A stretch of 64,000 nucleotides of DNA, from the NCBI RefSeq assembly GCF_046365375.1, contig NZ_JBKEIT010000001.1, positions 666,228 to 730,227 of the forward strand, read 5' to 3'. Of this stretch, positions 7,902-16,908 are shown in pieces. The notes under the pieces were generated by a model, which saw nothing but the letters and a program-made list of their open reading frames with translations, searched no databases and was not told the origin of the DNA. Each line of letters starts with the position of its first letter. Position 1 is the first letter of the stretch. The translations under genes and the position numbers were made by a program. The DNA is from Butyricimonas muris (GTDB taxonomy: Bacteria > Bacteroidota > Bacteroidia > Bacteroidales > Marinifilaceae).

Positions 7902-9047
7902 TTAAAAATAGTAACCCACGTTCACGTTAAAACGTGCGTGCCACGAGTTACTTTCACCTCCGGCACCGAAACCGTCCCAATCGGGTCCCAGCCACCCGTG
8001 ATTCTTGCCCATGGCGTAATCAACGTATATGATGACGGGATTACAGTCCAACATTCCCCCGGTGACATTCTGGAAACTGTCCTTGAAATCGTTGTTTTGT
8101 TTTTGCAGGCACCCGAAGTCGTTGTATACTTGTATTTTCTTTAGAAACTTGCGGTTTATGGGGAAAGTGTATCCGGCACTCAACATGTAGATGTTCGCTT
8201 TTGCGGCAACGAGGTAGGGTGCCCCGTAGGCGGTCATGGATACGACCTCATCGTCATCGTCCACGGCGTTTTTAGGGTGCATGGCGTAGGTCGTTACTTG
8301 CGCTTTCAGGCTTACCTGTTGCCATAGCAGTTCGTAATGCAAAGCGAGAGCGTAGTGCGTGCCGTTCTTCCGTCTGTCGAGGTTGTAGAGTTGACCGAAC
8401 TCTGCCGAAGCTCCCAGTCGTTGCCGGGAGTTTTTCCCGAATTTATAGAATGCCTGCCCGTTAAACTGGTTTATCTCCTTGTTGCGTCCTGCCACGTCAT
8501 AACCGTAACGGTCGTCCGAAGTTTCGTTGTCCGAGCCGAAAAGCAATTCATCGGCATTCTTGAAAAAGGCAAAAGCGAGATCCCAACGCTCGCCAGTATG
8601 GAGATATTTGATACCCATGTCCGAATCATCTTCCAGACCGACATAATAGGCTATCTGCAAAAAGAAGTTATGGGAGGCTACGGGTTGTATCCCGAAAGGT
8701 ACGCCTGTCAGACCGACTTGTATCTGGTTATTCGCGTTAAACCGGTAACCGATCCACCCGTATTTCAGCATGGGACCACCGAAATCCTTGCTGTAAAAGC
8801 GATAGTCGGCACTCAAAATAATATCGCGGTAAGAACCCGTCAATTTGAGGTATAACACGTCAAACCCGAAATCCCCGCCCCGGTCACGATGTCCTGCTTT
8901 CCAGTCACAGAAATTGTAGTTAAAGCGTAAAGCCCCGCCTAATTTGAATTTCGGGAGTTCCCTTTCTTTTTCTTGCGCGGGAAGTGAAACCGCACTAAAC
9001 AGTATCCATATTATCAGTAAGAGTTTTTTGTTTTTCATTACACCCAT
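7902..9047 (-). CDS. Outer-membrane beta-barrel porin, first gene of the osmoprotectant operon
   Basis: 381 aa with a signal peptide cleaved after AVSLPAQ (about residue 25). The mature protein is made of alternating aromatic and polar strands (FKLGGALRFNYNF, LYLKLTGSYRDIILSADYRFY, GWIGYRFNANNQIQVGLTGVP) and ends in Phe (VNVGYYF), the usual signal for insertion by the BAM complex. The overall pattern resembles phosphate-selective porin (O/P) or related barrel families. It is the first gene of the operon, 18 bp from the permease, suggesting a dedicated outer-membrane entry for the substrate of this ABC importer. The ligand is inferred only from the neighbours. Confidence 0.75.
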   Translation of the reverse strand: MGVMKNKKLLLIIWILFSAVSLPAQEKERELPKFKLGGALRFNYNFCDWKAGHRDRGGDFGFDVLYLKLTGSYRDIILSADYRFYSKDFGGPMLKYGWIGYRFNANNQIQVGLTGVPFGIQPVASHNFFLQIAYYVGLEDDSDMGIKYLHTGERWDLAFAFFKNADELLFGSDNETSDDRYGYDVAGRNKEINQFNGQAFYKFGKNSRQRLGASAEFGQLYNLDRRKNGTHYALALHYELLWQQVSLKAQVTTYAMHPKNAVDDDDEVVSMTAYGAPYLVAAKANIYMLSAGYTFPINRKFLKKIQVYNDFGCLQKQNNDFKDSFQNVTGGMLDCNPVIIYVDYAMGKNHGWLGPDWDGFGAGGESNSWHARFNVNVGYYF

Positions 9048-9246
9048 CTTTTATCGTTTTTGGTGTATAACGGAAATTAAGTGAATTAGGTTTGCTTAAA
9101 ATTATACTTTGTTTGCATAGTACTCGTGAAGGTAACCAAACAGCAGAAAAGTAAAACCATTTTAAGGTATCCCCGTTAAAGGAACAAGAACAGGGAGGGA
9201 AATAATACAATTTATGACCTGTGATTTTAAGATAAAATAGAAGATT

Positions 9247-10155
9247 ATGGATAAGAAATTTTTGAATTACACGGATTGGCAACAGACAGCCGACACGGTA
9301 CACATGTACTTGCAAATGTTGGGTAAAGTGAAACTCGTGCGCTGCCATCAACGTCCGGAATGGGCACATGTGCGTTTATATCTCTCGATAGAAGGACTTT
9401 CCACGGGAATTATCCCCGGGGACGATTCTCCTTTTGAGATACAGGCTGACTTCATGAAACACATGATTATTTTCCGCAACGGGAATGGGAAAACGGTGCA
9501 TTTTGATTTACACGACGGGCTTTCCGTGGCTGAATTTTATAAACAGTTTATGAAATCACTGGAAGAGATCGGTTCCCCGACAACGATCAACGTGAGAGCG
9601 CAGGAATTTTACGATCCGGTAGATTTCGACAAGGACACGAAACACCACCATTACAACAGGGAAGCGGTACATTTGTGGCATCAGAACCACCTTTTCGCTC
9701 ACGAGGCATTACGGGGCTTTCTGTCCCGTTTCCGGGGGAAAGTGGACGGTCCGGCGTACTATTTCGGTACGATGGATCTCACGGGTATCGTGTACAGTGG
9801 CGAATCGGCTCCTTTTGGTATGAACAAACCCATTTCCGATCATGCTTTCGACGAACGTTATTTCGAGTGCGGCTTCTGGCCGGGTGATCCGAATTATCCC
9901 CGTCCCGCTTTTTACGGCTTGCCTTACCCGTTTATCAGTGATTTGAGAGGTAACGATCATTTGATTCGTCCTGCTATGGCAATCTTCAAACCCGGTAAGA
10001 AAGAATTTTTCTTGACACTGGAAGATGCTTTGGCCTACGATGATCCCTTTGATGCCGTGCGGCAATTCCTGCAATCGAGCTTCGATATCATGCAGAAGAT
10101 TCACCCGTGGCAACATTTGGACTGGATAACGACACCACTAACATACGCTAATTAG
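9247..10155 (+). CDS. DUF5996 family protein
   Basis: A 302-aa cytoplasmic protein without a signal peptide or membrane helix. The start (YTDWQQTADTVHMYLQMLGKVKL), the STGIIPGDDSPFEIQADFMKH block and the late PYPFISDLRGND region match the DUF5996 pattern as I recall it. The family has no established function; conserved His, Asp and Glu residues (for example DPVDFDKDTKHHHYNREAV) could bind a metal. It stands alone, divergent from the porin operon and 93 bp before mnmE. ATG 9247 is the only sensible start. Confidence 0.7.
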   Translation: MDKKFLNYTDWQQTADTVHMYLQMLGKVKLVRCHQRPEWAHVRLYLSIEGLSTGIIPGDDSPFEIQADFMKHMIIFRNGNGKTVHFDLHDGLSVAEFYKQFMKSLEEIGSPTTINVRAQEFYDPVDFDKDTKHHHYNREAVHLWHQNHLFAHEALRGFLSRFRGKVDGPAYYFGTMDLTGIVYSGESAPFGMNKPISDHAFDERYFECGFWPGDPNYPRPAFYGLPYPFISDLRGNDHLIRPAMAIFKPGKKEFFLTLEDALAYDDPFDAVRQFLQSSFDIMQKIHPWQHLDWITTPLTYAN

Positions 10156-10200
10156 TTCTTTTGCCGAGGGAATCCTTTCTTGTAACGAGAAAAAATTGGT

Positions 10201-10232
10201 TTTGTTTGTTCCGGATTAAAAGTTTACCTTCG
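10201..10232 (+). promoter_or_regulatory. Candidate promoter of mnmE
   Basis: TTTG at 10201-10204, 20 nt, then TACCTTCG at 10225-10232. This fits the Bacteroidota TTTG/TAnnTTTG promoter with one mismatch, and places a start of transcription about 10 bp before ATG 10249. Confidence 0.45.
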
Positions 10233-10248
10233 CGGAAAAGGTACGTTT

Positions 10249-11643
10249 ATGATAGATCAATCCGTGATATGTGCAATAGCAACCGCCCCCGGCATGGGAG
10301 CATTAGCTGTGATCCGGCTTTCGGGTAAAGGTAGTATTGAACTCTGTGAGCGGCTGTTTGTTTCGCCATCAGGGAAACGACTGGCGGCAGCACGCCCGAA
10401 TACCGTGCATTTCGGCAAAATCATGGAAGGAGAGGAGATGATCGACGAAGTTCTGGTTACTGTTTTCCGTGCCCCGCACTCCTTCACGGGTGAAGATTCT
10501 ATCGAGATATCCTGTCATGGTTCCGTCTATATCCAACAGCGTCTGTTGCAGTTGCTGATTACTTCCGGAGCCCGTTTGGCCACTCCCGGGGAATTTACGC
10601 AACGGGCATTCTTGAATGGTAAAATGGATCTGTCACAAGCGGAAGCCGTGGCAGACCTGATTGCCTCGTCCTCGTCAGCCGCCCATAAAATGGCGCTAAA
10701 CCAGATGCGGGGTGGTTTTTCCGACGAATTGATGAAATTGCGTATGGAACTTTTGCGTGTTACTTCTTTGCTTGAACTGGAACTCGATTTTTCGGAAGAG
10801 GATGTCGAGTTTGCCGACCGCTCTGAACTACGTTCCATAGCGGTAGGTATCGATACCTTGATTTTCCGCTTGTGTGATTCCTTTTCTTTGGGTAACGTGC
10901 TCAAGAATGGTATCCCGGTCGCTATCGTCGGGAACACTAACGTGGGGAAAAGTACCTTGCTGAACGCCCTTCTTCGAGAAGACCGGGCTATTGTTTCCGA
11001 TATCGAAGGAACCACCCGTGACGTCATCGAGGACACGATCAACCTGCAAGGTATCGCCTTCCGTTTTATCGACACTGCGGGTATCCGCCATACCGACGAT
11101 AAAGTGGAATCCATGGGAATCGAGCGCACTTTCTCCAAAATAGAACAAGCCCGCGTAGTGCTACTTCTTGTCGATACGACCAAAGATATCTCGAACTTTG
11201 ACCCGTATTATACCCGTGTCAAAGAACGTCTGGCTACCGATGCCCGCCTGCTGATCCTTCTCAACAAAATCGACTGTTTCCAAACCTCGGATTCCCTCGT
11301 GGCTGAAATTGCCGCCCTCTCTTCCGGTGAACCCATTCTGCCCATCTCCGCGAAGACAGGGTACAACATCCCCGACCTAGTGGAACAGCTTGTTGCCGCC
11401 GTCAACATCAACGCCCTTTCCTCCGGCGACGTTATCGTCAGTAACGCCCGCCACTACGAAGCCCTATCCCGAGCCCGCTCCGCTATCGAACGTGTCATTT
11501 CCGGTCTGGCCTCTCACCTTAGCGGTGAATTTATCTCCCAAGACATCCGCGAATGCCTCCATTACCTCGGCGAAATCACCGGACAAATTACAACGGATGA
11601 AGTGCTGGGGAATATATTCAAGAACTTCTGCATCGGAAAATGA
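10249..11643 (+). CDS. mnmE: tRNA uridine-5-carboxymethylaminomethyl(34) synthesis GTPase MnmE
   Basis: With MnmG, MnmE installs the cmnm5/nm5 group on U34 of several tRNAs. The 464-aa protein has full length: an N-terminal folate-binding domain (to about 120, starting IDQSVICAIATAPGMGALAVIRLSG), a helical region, and an inserted Ras-like G domain with P-loop GNTNVGKST (near 228), DTAG (near 275) and NKID. The C-terminus ends FCIGK, with the Cys of the C-[I/L/V]-G-K motif needed for modification. Its downstream neighbourhood is an AT-rich accessory region; the 3' end of mnmE is a known integration site for genomic islands in other bacteria. Confidence 0.97.
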   Translation: MIDQSVICAIATAPGMGALAVIRLSGKGSIELCERLFVSPSGKRLAAARPNTVHFGKIMEGEEMIDEVLVTVFRAPHSFTGEDSIEISCHGSVYIQQRLLQLLITSGARLATPGEFTQRAFLNGKMDLSQAEAVADLIASSSSAAHKMALNQMRGGFSDELMKLRMELLRVTSLLELELDFSEEDVEFADRSELRSIAVGIDTLIFRLCDSFSLGNVLKNGIPVAIVGNTNVGKSTLLNALLREDRAIVSDIEGTTRDVIEDTINLQGIAFRFIDTAGIRHTDDKVESMGIERTFSKIEQARVVLLLVDTTKDISNFDPYYTRVKERLATDARLLILLNKIDCFQTSDSLVAEIAALSSGEPILPISAKTGYNIPDLVEQLVAAVNINALSSGDVIVSNARHYEALSRARSAIERVISGLASHLSGEFISQDIRECLHYLGEITGQITTDEVLGNIFKNFCIGK

Positions 11644-12220
11644 TGGCTTGGAAACATTCGTAACCAACTATTGCCATTTAGAATAAAGTAGATGTATATC
11701 AGTGACTTTTCTATTTTAACACTTCCCAAACCGTATTTGGAAGTAACGAATTTTATCCATATTTTTCTATCATATTTCTACTGCGACGGAGATTTACGGT
11801 TAACCCGAATGTCACAGTGACGCATTAGTTGATGTGTGTTGACAGTGGTTTACATGTGTTGACAAAATCAGGTATAAAGATTATTTTCTTCGGTAATCTG
11901 GACATACTCGTAGTCCATTTGCCTAAATGTGGTTATTAGTCCAGCTTCCAATGCCGCTTCGCTCTGTATTGACATATTCATATGCCCTGTTATGGTATTA
12001 TTACTTATTTATTCCAACTTGCAGTATTCTGATACCTAATGCATTTTCTATTTCTTGTTTTCCATCGTTTCCTTTCCTTTCCTTTCCTTTCCTTCTCCTA
12101 AAGCGTTGTCTATCTTTTCTTCAGCCATTGTATGCATCAAAAATACCTTTGCCTTATTTGGTAGGTAAAGGTACTATAAATAATTGAGATAGCACAACTT
12201 TCAGGTTGTCAACTAATGCT
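11644..12220. other. Gene-poor junction after mnmE
   Basis: No convincing gene. It contains a near-direct repeat TGTGTTGACA at 11835-11844 and 11855-11864 (exactly 20 bp apart, two helical turns), which could be a protein-binding site, and a TTTCC pentamer array at 12068-12092. A plus-strand frame at 11927-12187 (86 aa) runs through the pentamers and reads as Ser/Phe/Pro-rich nonsense, so it is not called. A small inverted repeat ACAAC...GTTGT at 12194-12209 may help end the minus-strand defence transcript. Confidence 0.4.
12068..12092. repeat. Pentanucleotide array (TTTCC)x5
   Basis: Five perfect TTTCC units, followed by a near-copy TTCTCC. Such arrays change length by slippage. It lies about 130 bp downstream of the stop of the AAA-DUF4435 gene, not in a recognised promoter or coding frame. 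Confidence 0.85.
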
Positions 12221-14113
12221 CTATTCTAATTTTGGAAAAACATTATGCAATACATCACGAGCATTTTGAGAATTTCTTAAGTATTCCAATGCTTTCAAAT
12301 TATAAGATGAAATACCTAATACCTTTTCAATAATAGAATGAAGACCTTTGTTATTGTATAGCATAATAACTTTTGCATAATTGCTGGTCTTAATCACATC
12401 ATCTAATTCCTGCAATCGTATATTATACCATTCTTCTATTTTGATTTGTTTTACGAACTCATTAAAATTCACCTCGACTTCAGTTTTGTCTTTTCCATTC
12501 CGCACATGAGACTCATTAAAGTTATAGTTAATTCTTTGGATTAGATACGAAGAAATTTGCTGTTCTTTATTTCGAGTTAATAAAGCTAAGATTTGTGTTT
12601 TAATGCTATCTATATCGCAGGTTTCATGTTTATATTCGGCAAAACCTTTAATAAAATCCTCTATCAGAAAGAGATTTTCTATTTCTGCAACATCATATGA
12701 ATAAATATTCTCTGCTGCAAGTTTATCTAACTGTTCTTTTGTCCTAAAATCTCGATCTATAATACCGTATGCCACAGCATATTTGTTACTTATTTTATTA
12801 TAAGCTTTTGTATAATTAATTACATCTTTACACGAAGCAAGTGGAGTTATCGTAAAATTCGGAAACAACAATTCTATTATTTGCCTATCCAAACTGCCTT
12901 GTTTGCCCTCGCAAAATAGTACTTTTTTTCGACTACCCAATATTTTCATCAACAATGCTTCTGGTATTTCAGAATCAAAAATTGGTTCAATTTCCCAATT
13001 TTCAAAAATACCAGAAGTACTACTGCTGTAGGATTTTAACCAACGTTTGTTAGCTATTCTCGTAGAAGCAAAATCTATATCATGGGTTAAATATATAAAC
13101 ATACAATCTTTACGCTTTTCCTCCAATATATCCCACAGTTTATTAAGTATCGCTTTATGCAAATGCATCTCAGGCTCGTCAACGATAATCAAAGATGATT
13201 CTTTAGCAAGCATGACACGTCCGACAACATAAAAAATAACACGTTCTCCATCGCTCATTTTATATGCAGGATATTTTTCGTCTCCACACTCTATCTGAAG
13301 ATTACCTAAATTATCACATAATAAAGTTCTATGTTCTATAAGATGGTTCCAAATTTCAATAACCTCATCTATATTACTTTTAAAATCATTAAGATGTATA
13401 ATATCTCCTTCTTGCGCATTTGAACAAAAATTATTTCTTCTTTCTAATCTCTCAGAAATTAATGCAGAAACAAGTATTCTTAGTTCTTCACTATATTGCT
13501 TTGATAAAGAATAAGGATAATCATCATTTTTTTCTGCCTTAAAAGTTTGCTTATCATCTAAACAAACTTTCTGACGACTCTCATAATCAGCAAAAGCTGA
13601 TTTATATGTCGGAATACTATTGTATGTCGGAAACACTAGTAATTTTTGAGCTGGAATAACAATACCATTATCTGTTTTTTCTAATTGTTCTCTTATTGAA
13701 TTTGCAAATGTAGTCTTTCCACTGCCATTCGCTCCTATAAGAACCACATTAGAACTTGTAAAACCAATCGCTTTAAGTAAATAAAATGTTTTACTCACAA
13801 AAAAGCTCTTAACGAATACGTTCTCTGCCAAATCACGGTATTTCTCAAAGTTGTGTAATTTCTGAAGTTTATTTTGATGCGTTCTCAGCTTCTCCACTTC
13901 TAAAGTTCGTATTAAATTTGCTAAGCGGTCAAATAAAGATTCCGGTATCTGATCTTCCACAACACTTTGTTTCATATCAACAAATAGGTTCATCAAACGA
14001 TCTTCTGCACCAAAATTAACACCATCTTGTCTATACTCATCTAGAAACGCTTTCATGAAAGCCAAATCTTGATCAATCAAATCCAATAACTCTTTCTTGT
14101 CCATATATATCAC
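12221..14113 (-). CDS. AAA/ABC-type ATPase fused to a DUF4435 (TOPRIM-like) domain; PARIS-like (merged AriA-AriB) anti-phage candidate
   Basis: One 630-aa polypeptide with two parts. Residues about 90-360 are an SMC/ABC-like ATPase: Walker A GANGSGKTT (127-135), a signature-like MSDGE (286-290), Walker B SLIIVDEPEMHLH with D312/E313, and H-loop H344. Residues about 395-500 match DUF4435: VLFCEGKQGSLD (E402), IIDRDF (D453, D455) and VAEIENLFL (E477/E479), the acidic residues expected of a TOPRIM-type nuclease. In the PARIS phage-defence system the ATPase AriA and the DUF4435 protein AriB are usually separate, and merged forms are known; AriB is released by phage anti-restriction proteins and cleaves host tRNA. 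Family resemblance is seen; activity is inferred. Start is ATG 14113 or ATG 14104. Low GC, 18 bp downstream of an ATPase/DUF234 gene. Confidence 0.8.
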   Translation of the reverse strand: MIYMDKKELLDLIDQDLAFMKAFLDEYRQDGVNFGAEDRLMNLFVDMKQSVVEDQIPESLFDRLANLIRTLEVEKLRTHQNKLQKLHNFEKYRDLAENVFVKSFFVSKTFYLLKAIGFTSSNVVLIGANGSGKTTFANSIREQLEKTDNGIVIPAQKLLVFPTYNSIPTYKSAFADYESRQKVCLDDKQTFKAEKNDDYPYSLSKQYSEELRILVSALISERLERRNNFCSNAQEGDIIHLNDFKSNIDEVIEIWNHLIEHRTLLCDNLGNLQIECGDEKYPAYKMSDGERVIFYVVGRVMLAKESSLIIVDEPEMHLHKAILNKLWDILEEKRKDCMFIYLTHDIDFASTRIANKRWLKSYSSSTSGIFENWEIEPIFDSEIPEALLMKILGSRKKVLFCEGKQGSLDRQIIELLFPNFTITPLASCKDVINYTKAYNKISNKYAVAYGIIDRDFRTKEQLDKLAAENIYSYDVAEIENLFLIEDFIKGFAEYKHETCDIDSIKTQILALLTRNKEQQISSYLIQRINYNFNESHVRNGKDKTEVEVNFNEFVKQIKIEEWYNIRLQELDDVIKTSNYAKVIMLYNNKGLHSIIEKVLGISSYNLKALEYLRNSQNARDVLHNVFPKLE

Positions 14114-14131
14114 ACTCTTATCAGAGATAAC

Positions 14132-15505
14132 TTATCTTATCAACTCGACAACATTTTCAGGAAGCATTGCATCCCCAACATCATCTTTCGGAGCGTTCTT
14201 AAGGAACAGCATTGGAACGATGGTGTAATTCTTGGCAAATGGTAACAGATTAGCTTTACGGAGAAGTTCGGCTGTTAACTGTTTGCCATTCTCCTGAGTT
14301 GTCCATTTGCATTCGCCAACTAACAGATACTTTTTATCAAGCGATTCGGCCATTACATCGAACTCGACCTGTTCCGGCTTTTTATCCTCATTGAGAACAG
14401 AACCCCACCAGCGTTTTGCCTTGCCATAAACTACTCCATTAACAAGATTTCCTGTGACAGCATCCCGACACAGTTTTTCCCATTGCATACTCACATACTC
14501 AGAGAAATGAGCAGTCAAAGCCTGTTCTATGGGTAAATGACGGCCAAGCTCAATAAACGAACGATTAGGAACAACAAACTGATAGTAAAATGCTATAAAC
14601 GGATCGGCTATCTTGTAGAGGCTCTTTTTCGCATTCTTTTCATCAATACCGAATGGAACATCTTTTTTCAAGAATCCGAGATCGACAAGCTTCTTCAATG
14701 GACGCGACAGATTAGTTGCCGGCTCATTGCATCGTGCTGCAATCTCGGAAAGCCGATTTGCACCAGTACCGATATAAGACATTATCGTTGAAGTCTTGAC
14801 AATATCTTTAACGTCATCCTGAAACAGTTTTATCGGCTCTTCATAAAGAGTTCCATTTACAGAAAGGATATTGTGCCACAAGGCATCATCAAGCGAGTTT
14901 CTGTTTTCCCTCAGTTCCCAATAACGCGGTACACCACCCCATACGGCATACTCTTCAATGGCACTCATCGCATCAAGGTTCAAAGCCTCCTGAATATACG
15001 GTAAACGTATCGGTGTAAGTCGCATTATCTCATCAGCACGGCCATAGAGGGGTGCAGTAGAATCAAGGAACAGCCCATACATCATATTTTGCGACGAACC
15101 ACAAAGCACAAGGTTATACTTCAACTGCTTCTCGTCAACAAGTTTCTGTAATACAGACGGCAATTCTGGAGATTGCTCCACAAGATACGGAAATTCATCC
15201 AAGCATAGAGTAAAACATCTGTCTGTTCGATAATTGACCGCACGAAATATAGATTCCCAATCCGGATATGTCAACTTATCAAAATCCGGAAACACTTGTG
15301 CAATTACTTTTGCAAGCAATATCCTCTGGAGTTGGCCTTCAGAACGGTCGGCAAGGAAATAAACATCCGTGTCCGACAACACCCTTTTGATAAGCGTTGA
15401 CTTACCCAATCGTCTGCGACCATACATTACGACTAATGAGGACTTCTCTCGCGCAAGAGCATCTTGTAGCCGTGCAGCTTCATCTATTCTATCAACGAAT
15501 TTCAT
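14132..15505 (-). CDS. AAA ATPase with DUF234-type C-terminal domain (archaeal ATPase family)
   Basis: 457 aa. The N-terminal STAND-like ATPase has Walker A GRRRLGKST (29-37) and Walker B CFTLCLDEF (D103/E104). A winged-helix region follows (about 255-290: NRLSEIAARCNEPATNLSRPLKKLVDLGFL). The C-terminal domain carries a restriction-nuclease-like signature, D383 then GECKW with E398 and K400, as in the DUF234 family. Such proteins are common in Bacteroidales and archaea and have no firm role. It is the first gene of an operon with the PARIS-like gene, 18 bp apart, with a good promoter at 15528-15558. Whether it takes part in defence or is a passenger is unknown. Confidence 0.82.
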   Translation of the reverse strand: MKFVDRIDEAARLQDALAREKSSLVVMYGRRRLGKSTLIKRVLSDTDVYFLADRSEGQLQRILLAKVIAQVFPDFDKLTYPDWESIFRAVNYRTDRCFTLCLDEFPYLVEQSPELPSVLQKLVDEKQLKYNLVLCGSSQNMMYGLFLDSTAPLYGRADEIMRLTPIRLPYIQEALNLDAMSAIEEYAVWGGVPRYWELRENRNSLDDALWHNILSVNGTLYEEPIKLFQDDVKDIVKTSTIMSYIGTGANRLSEIAARCNEPATNLSRPLKKLVDLGFLKKDVPFGIDEKNAKKSLYKIADPFIAFYYQFVVPNRSFIELGRHLPIEQALTAHFSEYVSMQWEKLCRDAVTGNLVNGVVYGKAKRWWGSVLNEDKKPEQVEFDVMAESLDKKYLLVGECKWTTQENGKQLTAELLRKANLLPFAKNYTIVPMLFLKNAPKDDVGDAMLPENVVELIR

Positions 15506-15527
15506 GTATCTTATTTATTATGCAATA

Positions 15528-15558
15528 CAAACATAATGTTTTTATCGCATAACACAAA
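15528..15558 (-). promoter_or_regulatory. Promoter of the two-gene ATPase/PARIS-like operon
   Basis: Reading the minus strand: TTTG (15558-15555), 19 nt, then TATGTTTG (15535-15528). This is a full match to the Bacteroidota TTTG-N19-TAnnTTTG consensus and predicts a transcript start a few bases before ATG 15505. Confidence 0.6.
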
Positions 15559-16017
15559 ATTTTAAGCTGTGTTTTTTATCCTAATAGAGCCCTCGACTTA
15601 TGTGTAGGAAACATGAGTTTTATCCTTTTTTCGAGTCTCTTTTCCTTGTTTTTAAACTCAAATCTTGCAAAGCTTTTCCCAACTTGTCTTCTTTTGCCAG
15701 CCACAGAATATCATCGTCAAGCTGTAAAGCATAATGATGTATTAAAAGGGAAAATCTCAAAATTAGAAGAGGTGGCTAAAATCAACAAGCATTTGGAAAA
15801 GTGCGGAAAACAAGGTGATTTTGCTTTGGATAAATGCAAAAGCTATCATATTATTCGTAAGTACCATATATACCCGTATAACAAACAATATGTTATTTTG
15901 TTATATGGGCGCAAACAATTTCTCCTTACAGCATATATTCAAGATTAGTTTGGCTATTCAAATGAAAAGCAACTTTACTTTATCTCCATATTCATATGTA
16001 CGAGTATTAAAGTAAAC
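15559..16017. other. Region of broken coding fragments
   Basis: No intact gene is convincing. On the minus strand, about 15775 down to a TAA at 15620-15622, a frame without a start reads like the end of a protein (DDDILWLAKEDKLGKALQDL, then a basic tail), and may be a gene remnant. On the plus strand, 15613-15948 could encode 111 aa, of which only the middle (KISKLEEVAKINKHLEKCG) looks protein-like. The two overlap, so at most one is real. Confidence 0.3.
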
Positions 16018-16030
16018 CTAACAGAGGGAG
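16018..16030. repeat. Left copy of a 13-bp direct repeat (CTAACAGAGGGAG)
   Basis: Identical to 16905-16917. The two copies bracket the possible nuclease gene almost exactly. This copy also supplies the purine-rich AGGGAGGG that can serve as the ribosome binding site for ATG 16039. The similarity extends imperfectly for about 8 more bases (GGAAAGAG against AAAAGAG). Confidence 0.75.
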
Positions 16031-16038
16031 GGAAAGAG

Positions 16039-16908
16039 ATGGCTTCGCTAACCCCGAGTCGAACTATACCTGAGCCTTCTCTTTTGGCTACAAAAGAATC
16101 CGAAATTCCAACTCACAAGACTGACAAAATTTCATATATGAACTTTTATTCATATTTTCGTCCTCTAAAGAAACAAATTATGGAAACATCAAAAACATAC
16201 AATAGAACAATTAATTTATTAGATAAGTACACACAGTTTATCAAGTCTATTAACACCAAGGATATTGAGAACAATCTTACACTAGATAAATTAATAGAAC
16301 TAAAATCAATACTGTCTGATATTAATAACATCATGACATTAATATCAACTCGTTCTATTGCGACAAAGATATCAGACATATTATCATTTAAAAATGAAGA
16401 TAGAAAGCGGGTATTTAATGTTATTGATAACCAAAAGCCAAACACGAATGGGTTCGATATAAGAATTGACTCTCCTGTAAAAATATTAGTAGAAGTCAAA
16501 TGTAATTCTCTAATTCACAACAAAAAATTTGGTGCTGCACAAATCAATGCAATTCTTGAAGATGCTAGAAAATTACGGTTAGAATCATCTCGACATATAA
16601 AGGCAAGTAAAAGTATTCAAGACACAAAAGATTATATTAAGATAATTGCTATTGTCAATTTTGGCAATAGGTCTGACGAAGATTTAACGTCTCAACTACT
16701 GAGAGAAACCAAGTGTAAAGAATCTACTAATTCTGCAAGAAAAGAACGAATGAAAGTGAAAAAGTTTTTAAAGCCATTATATTCACTATCACAAATACAT
16801 GAAATAACAGATTTAGATAATGTTTATCTAACAGTTTTATCAATAAATGATCTAAAAACTGAGTTAGAGCGAATACGATGTGAATACTGTTTATCACTCA
16901 AATGCTAA
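16039..16908 (+). CDS. Unknown protein with a possible PD-(D/E)XK nuclease core
   Basis: 289 aa, strongly AT-rich, no family recognised by eye. After a helical N-terminal half comes NGFDIRIDSPVKILVEVKCNS, in which D140, E152 and K154 have the order and spacing (D-x(n)-E-x-K at the end of a strand) of PD-(D/E)XK nucleases such as restriction enzymes; Q168 in a following helix fits the same fold. ATG 16039 has a good ribosome binding site (AGGGAGGG), but the first 33 residues look unlike coding sequence, so ATG 16138 or 16180 may be the true start. A hairpin at 16911-16947 follows the stop. Located next to the defence-like operon and bracketed by a direct repeat. The nuclease idea is inference from a short motif. 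Confidence 0.5.
   Translation: MASLTPSRTIPEPSLLATKESEIPTHKTDKISYMNFYSYFRPLKKQIMETSKTYNRTINLLDKYTQFIKSINTKDIENNLTLDKLIELKSILSDINNIMTLISTRSIATKISDILSFKNEDRKRVFNVIDNQKPNTNGFDIRIDSPVKILVEVKCNSLIHNKKFGAAQINAILEDARKLRLESSRHIKASKSIQDTKDYIKIIAIVNFGNRSDEDLTSQLLRETKCKESTNSARKERMKVKKFLKPLYSLSQIHEITDLDNVYLTVLSINDLKTELERIRCEYCLSLKC

Noticed and set aside
11620..11643. attL-type core at the mnmE 3' end.
   Set aside because: No second copy of the last 15-20 bases of mnmE was found in the window and no integrase is present.
11927..12187. 86-aa plus-strand frame.
   Set aside because: It reads through the TTTCC array, is rich in Ser, Phe, Leu and Pro, and has no recognisable pattern.
16045..16110. tRNA-like fragment on the minus strand (GTTCGACTC next to a 7-nt-loop stem).
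   Set aside because: The T stem cannot pair and no acceptor stem exists. At most a degraded remnant.
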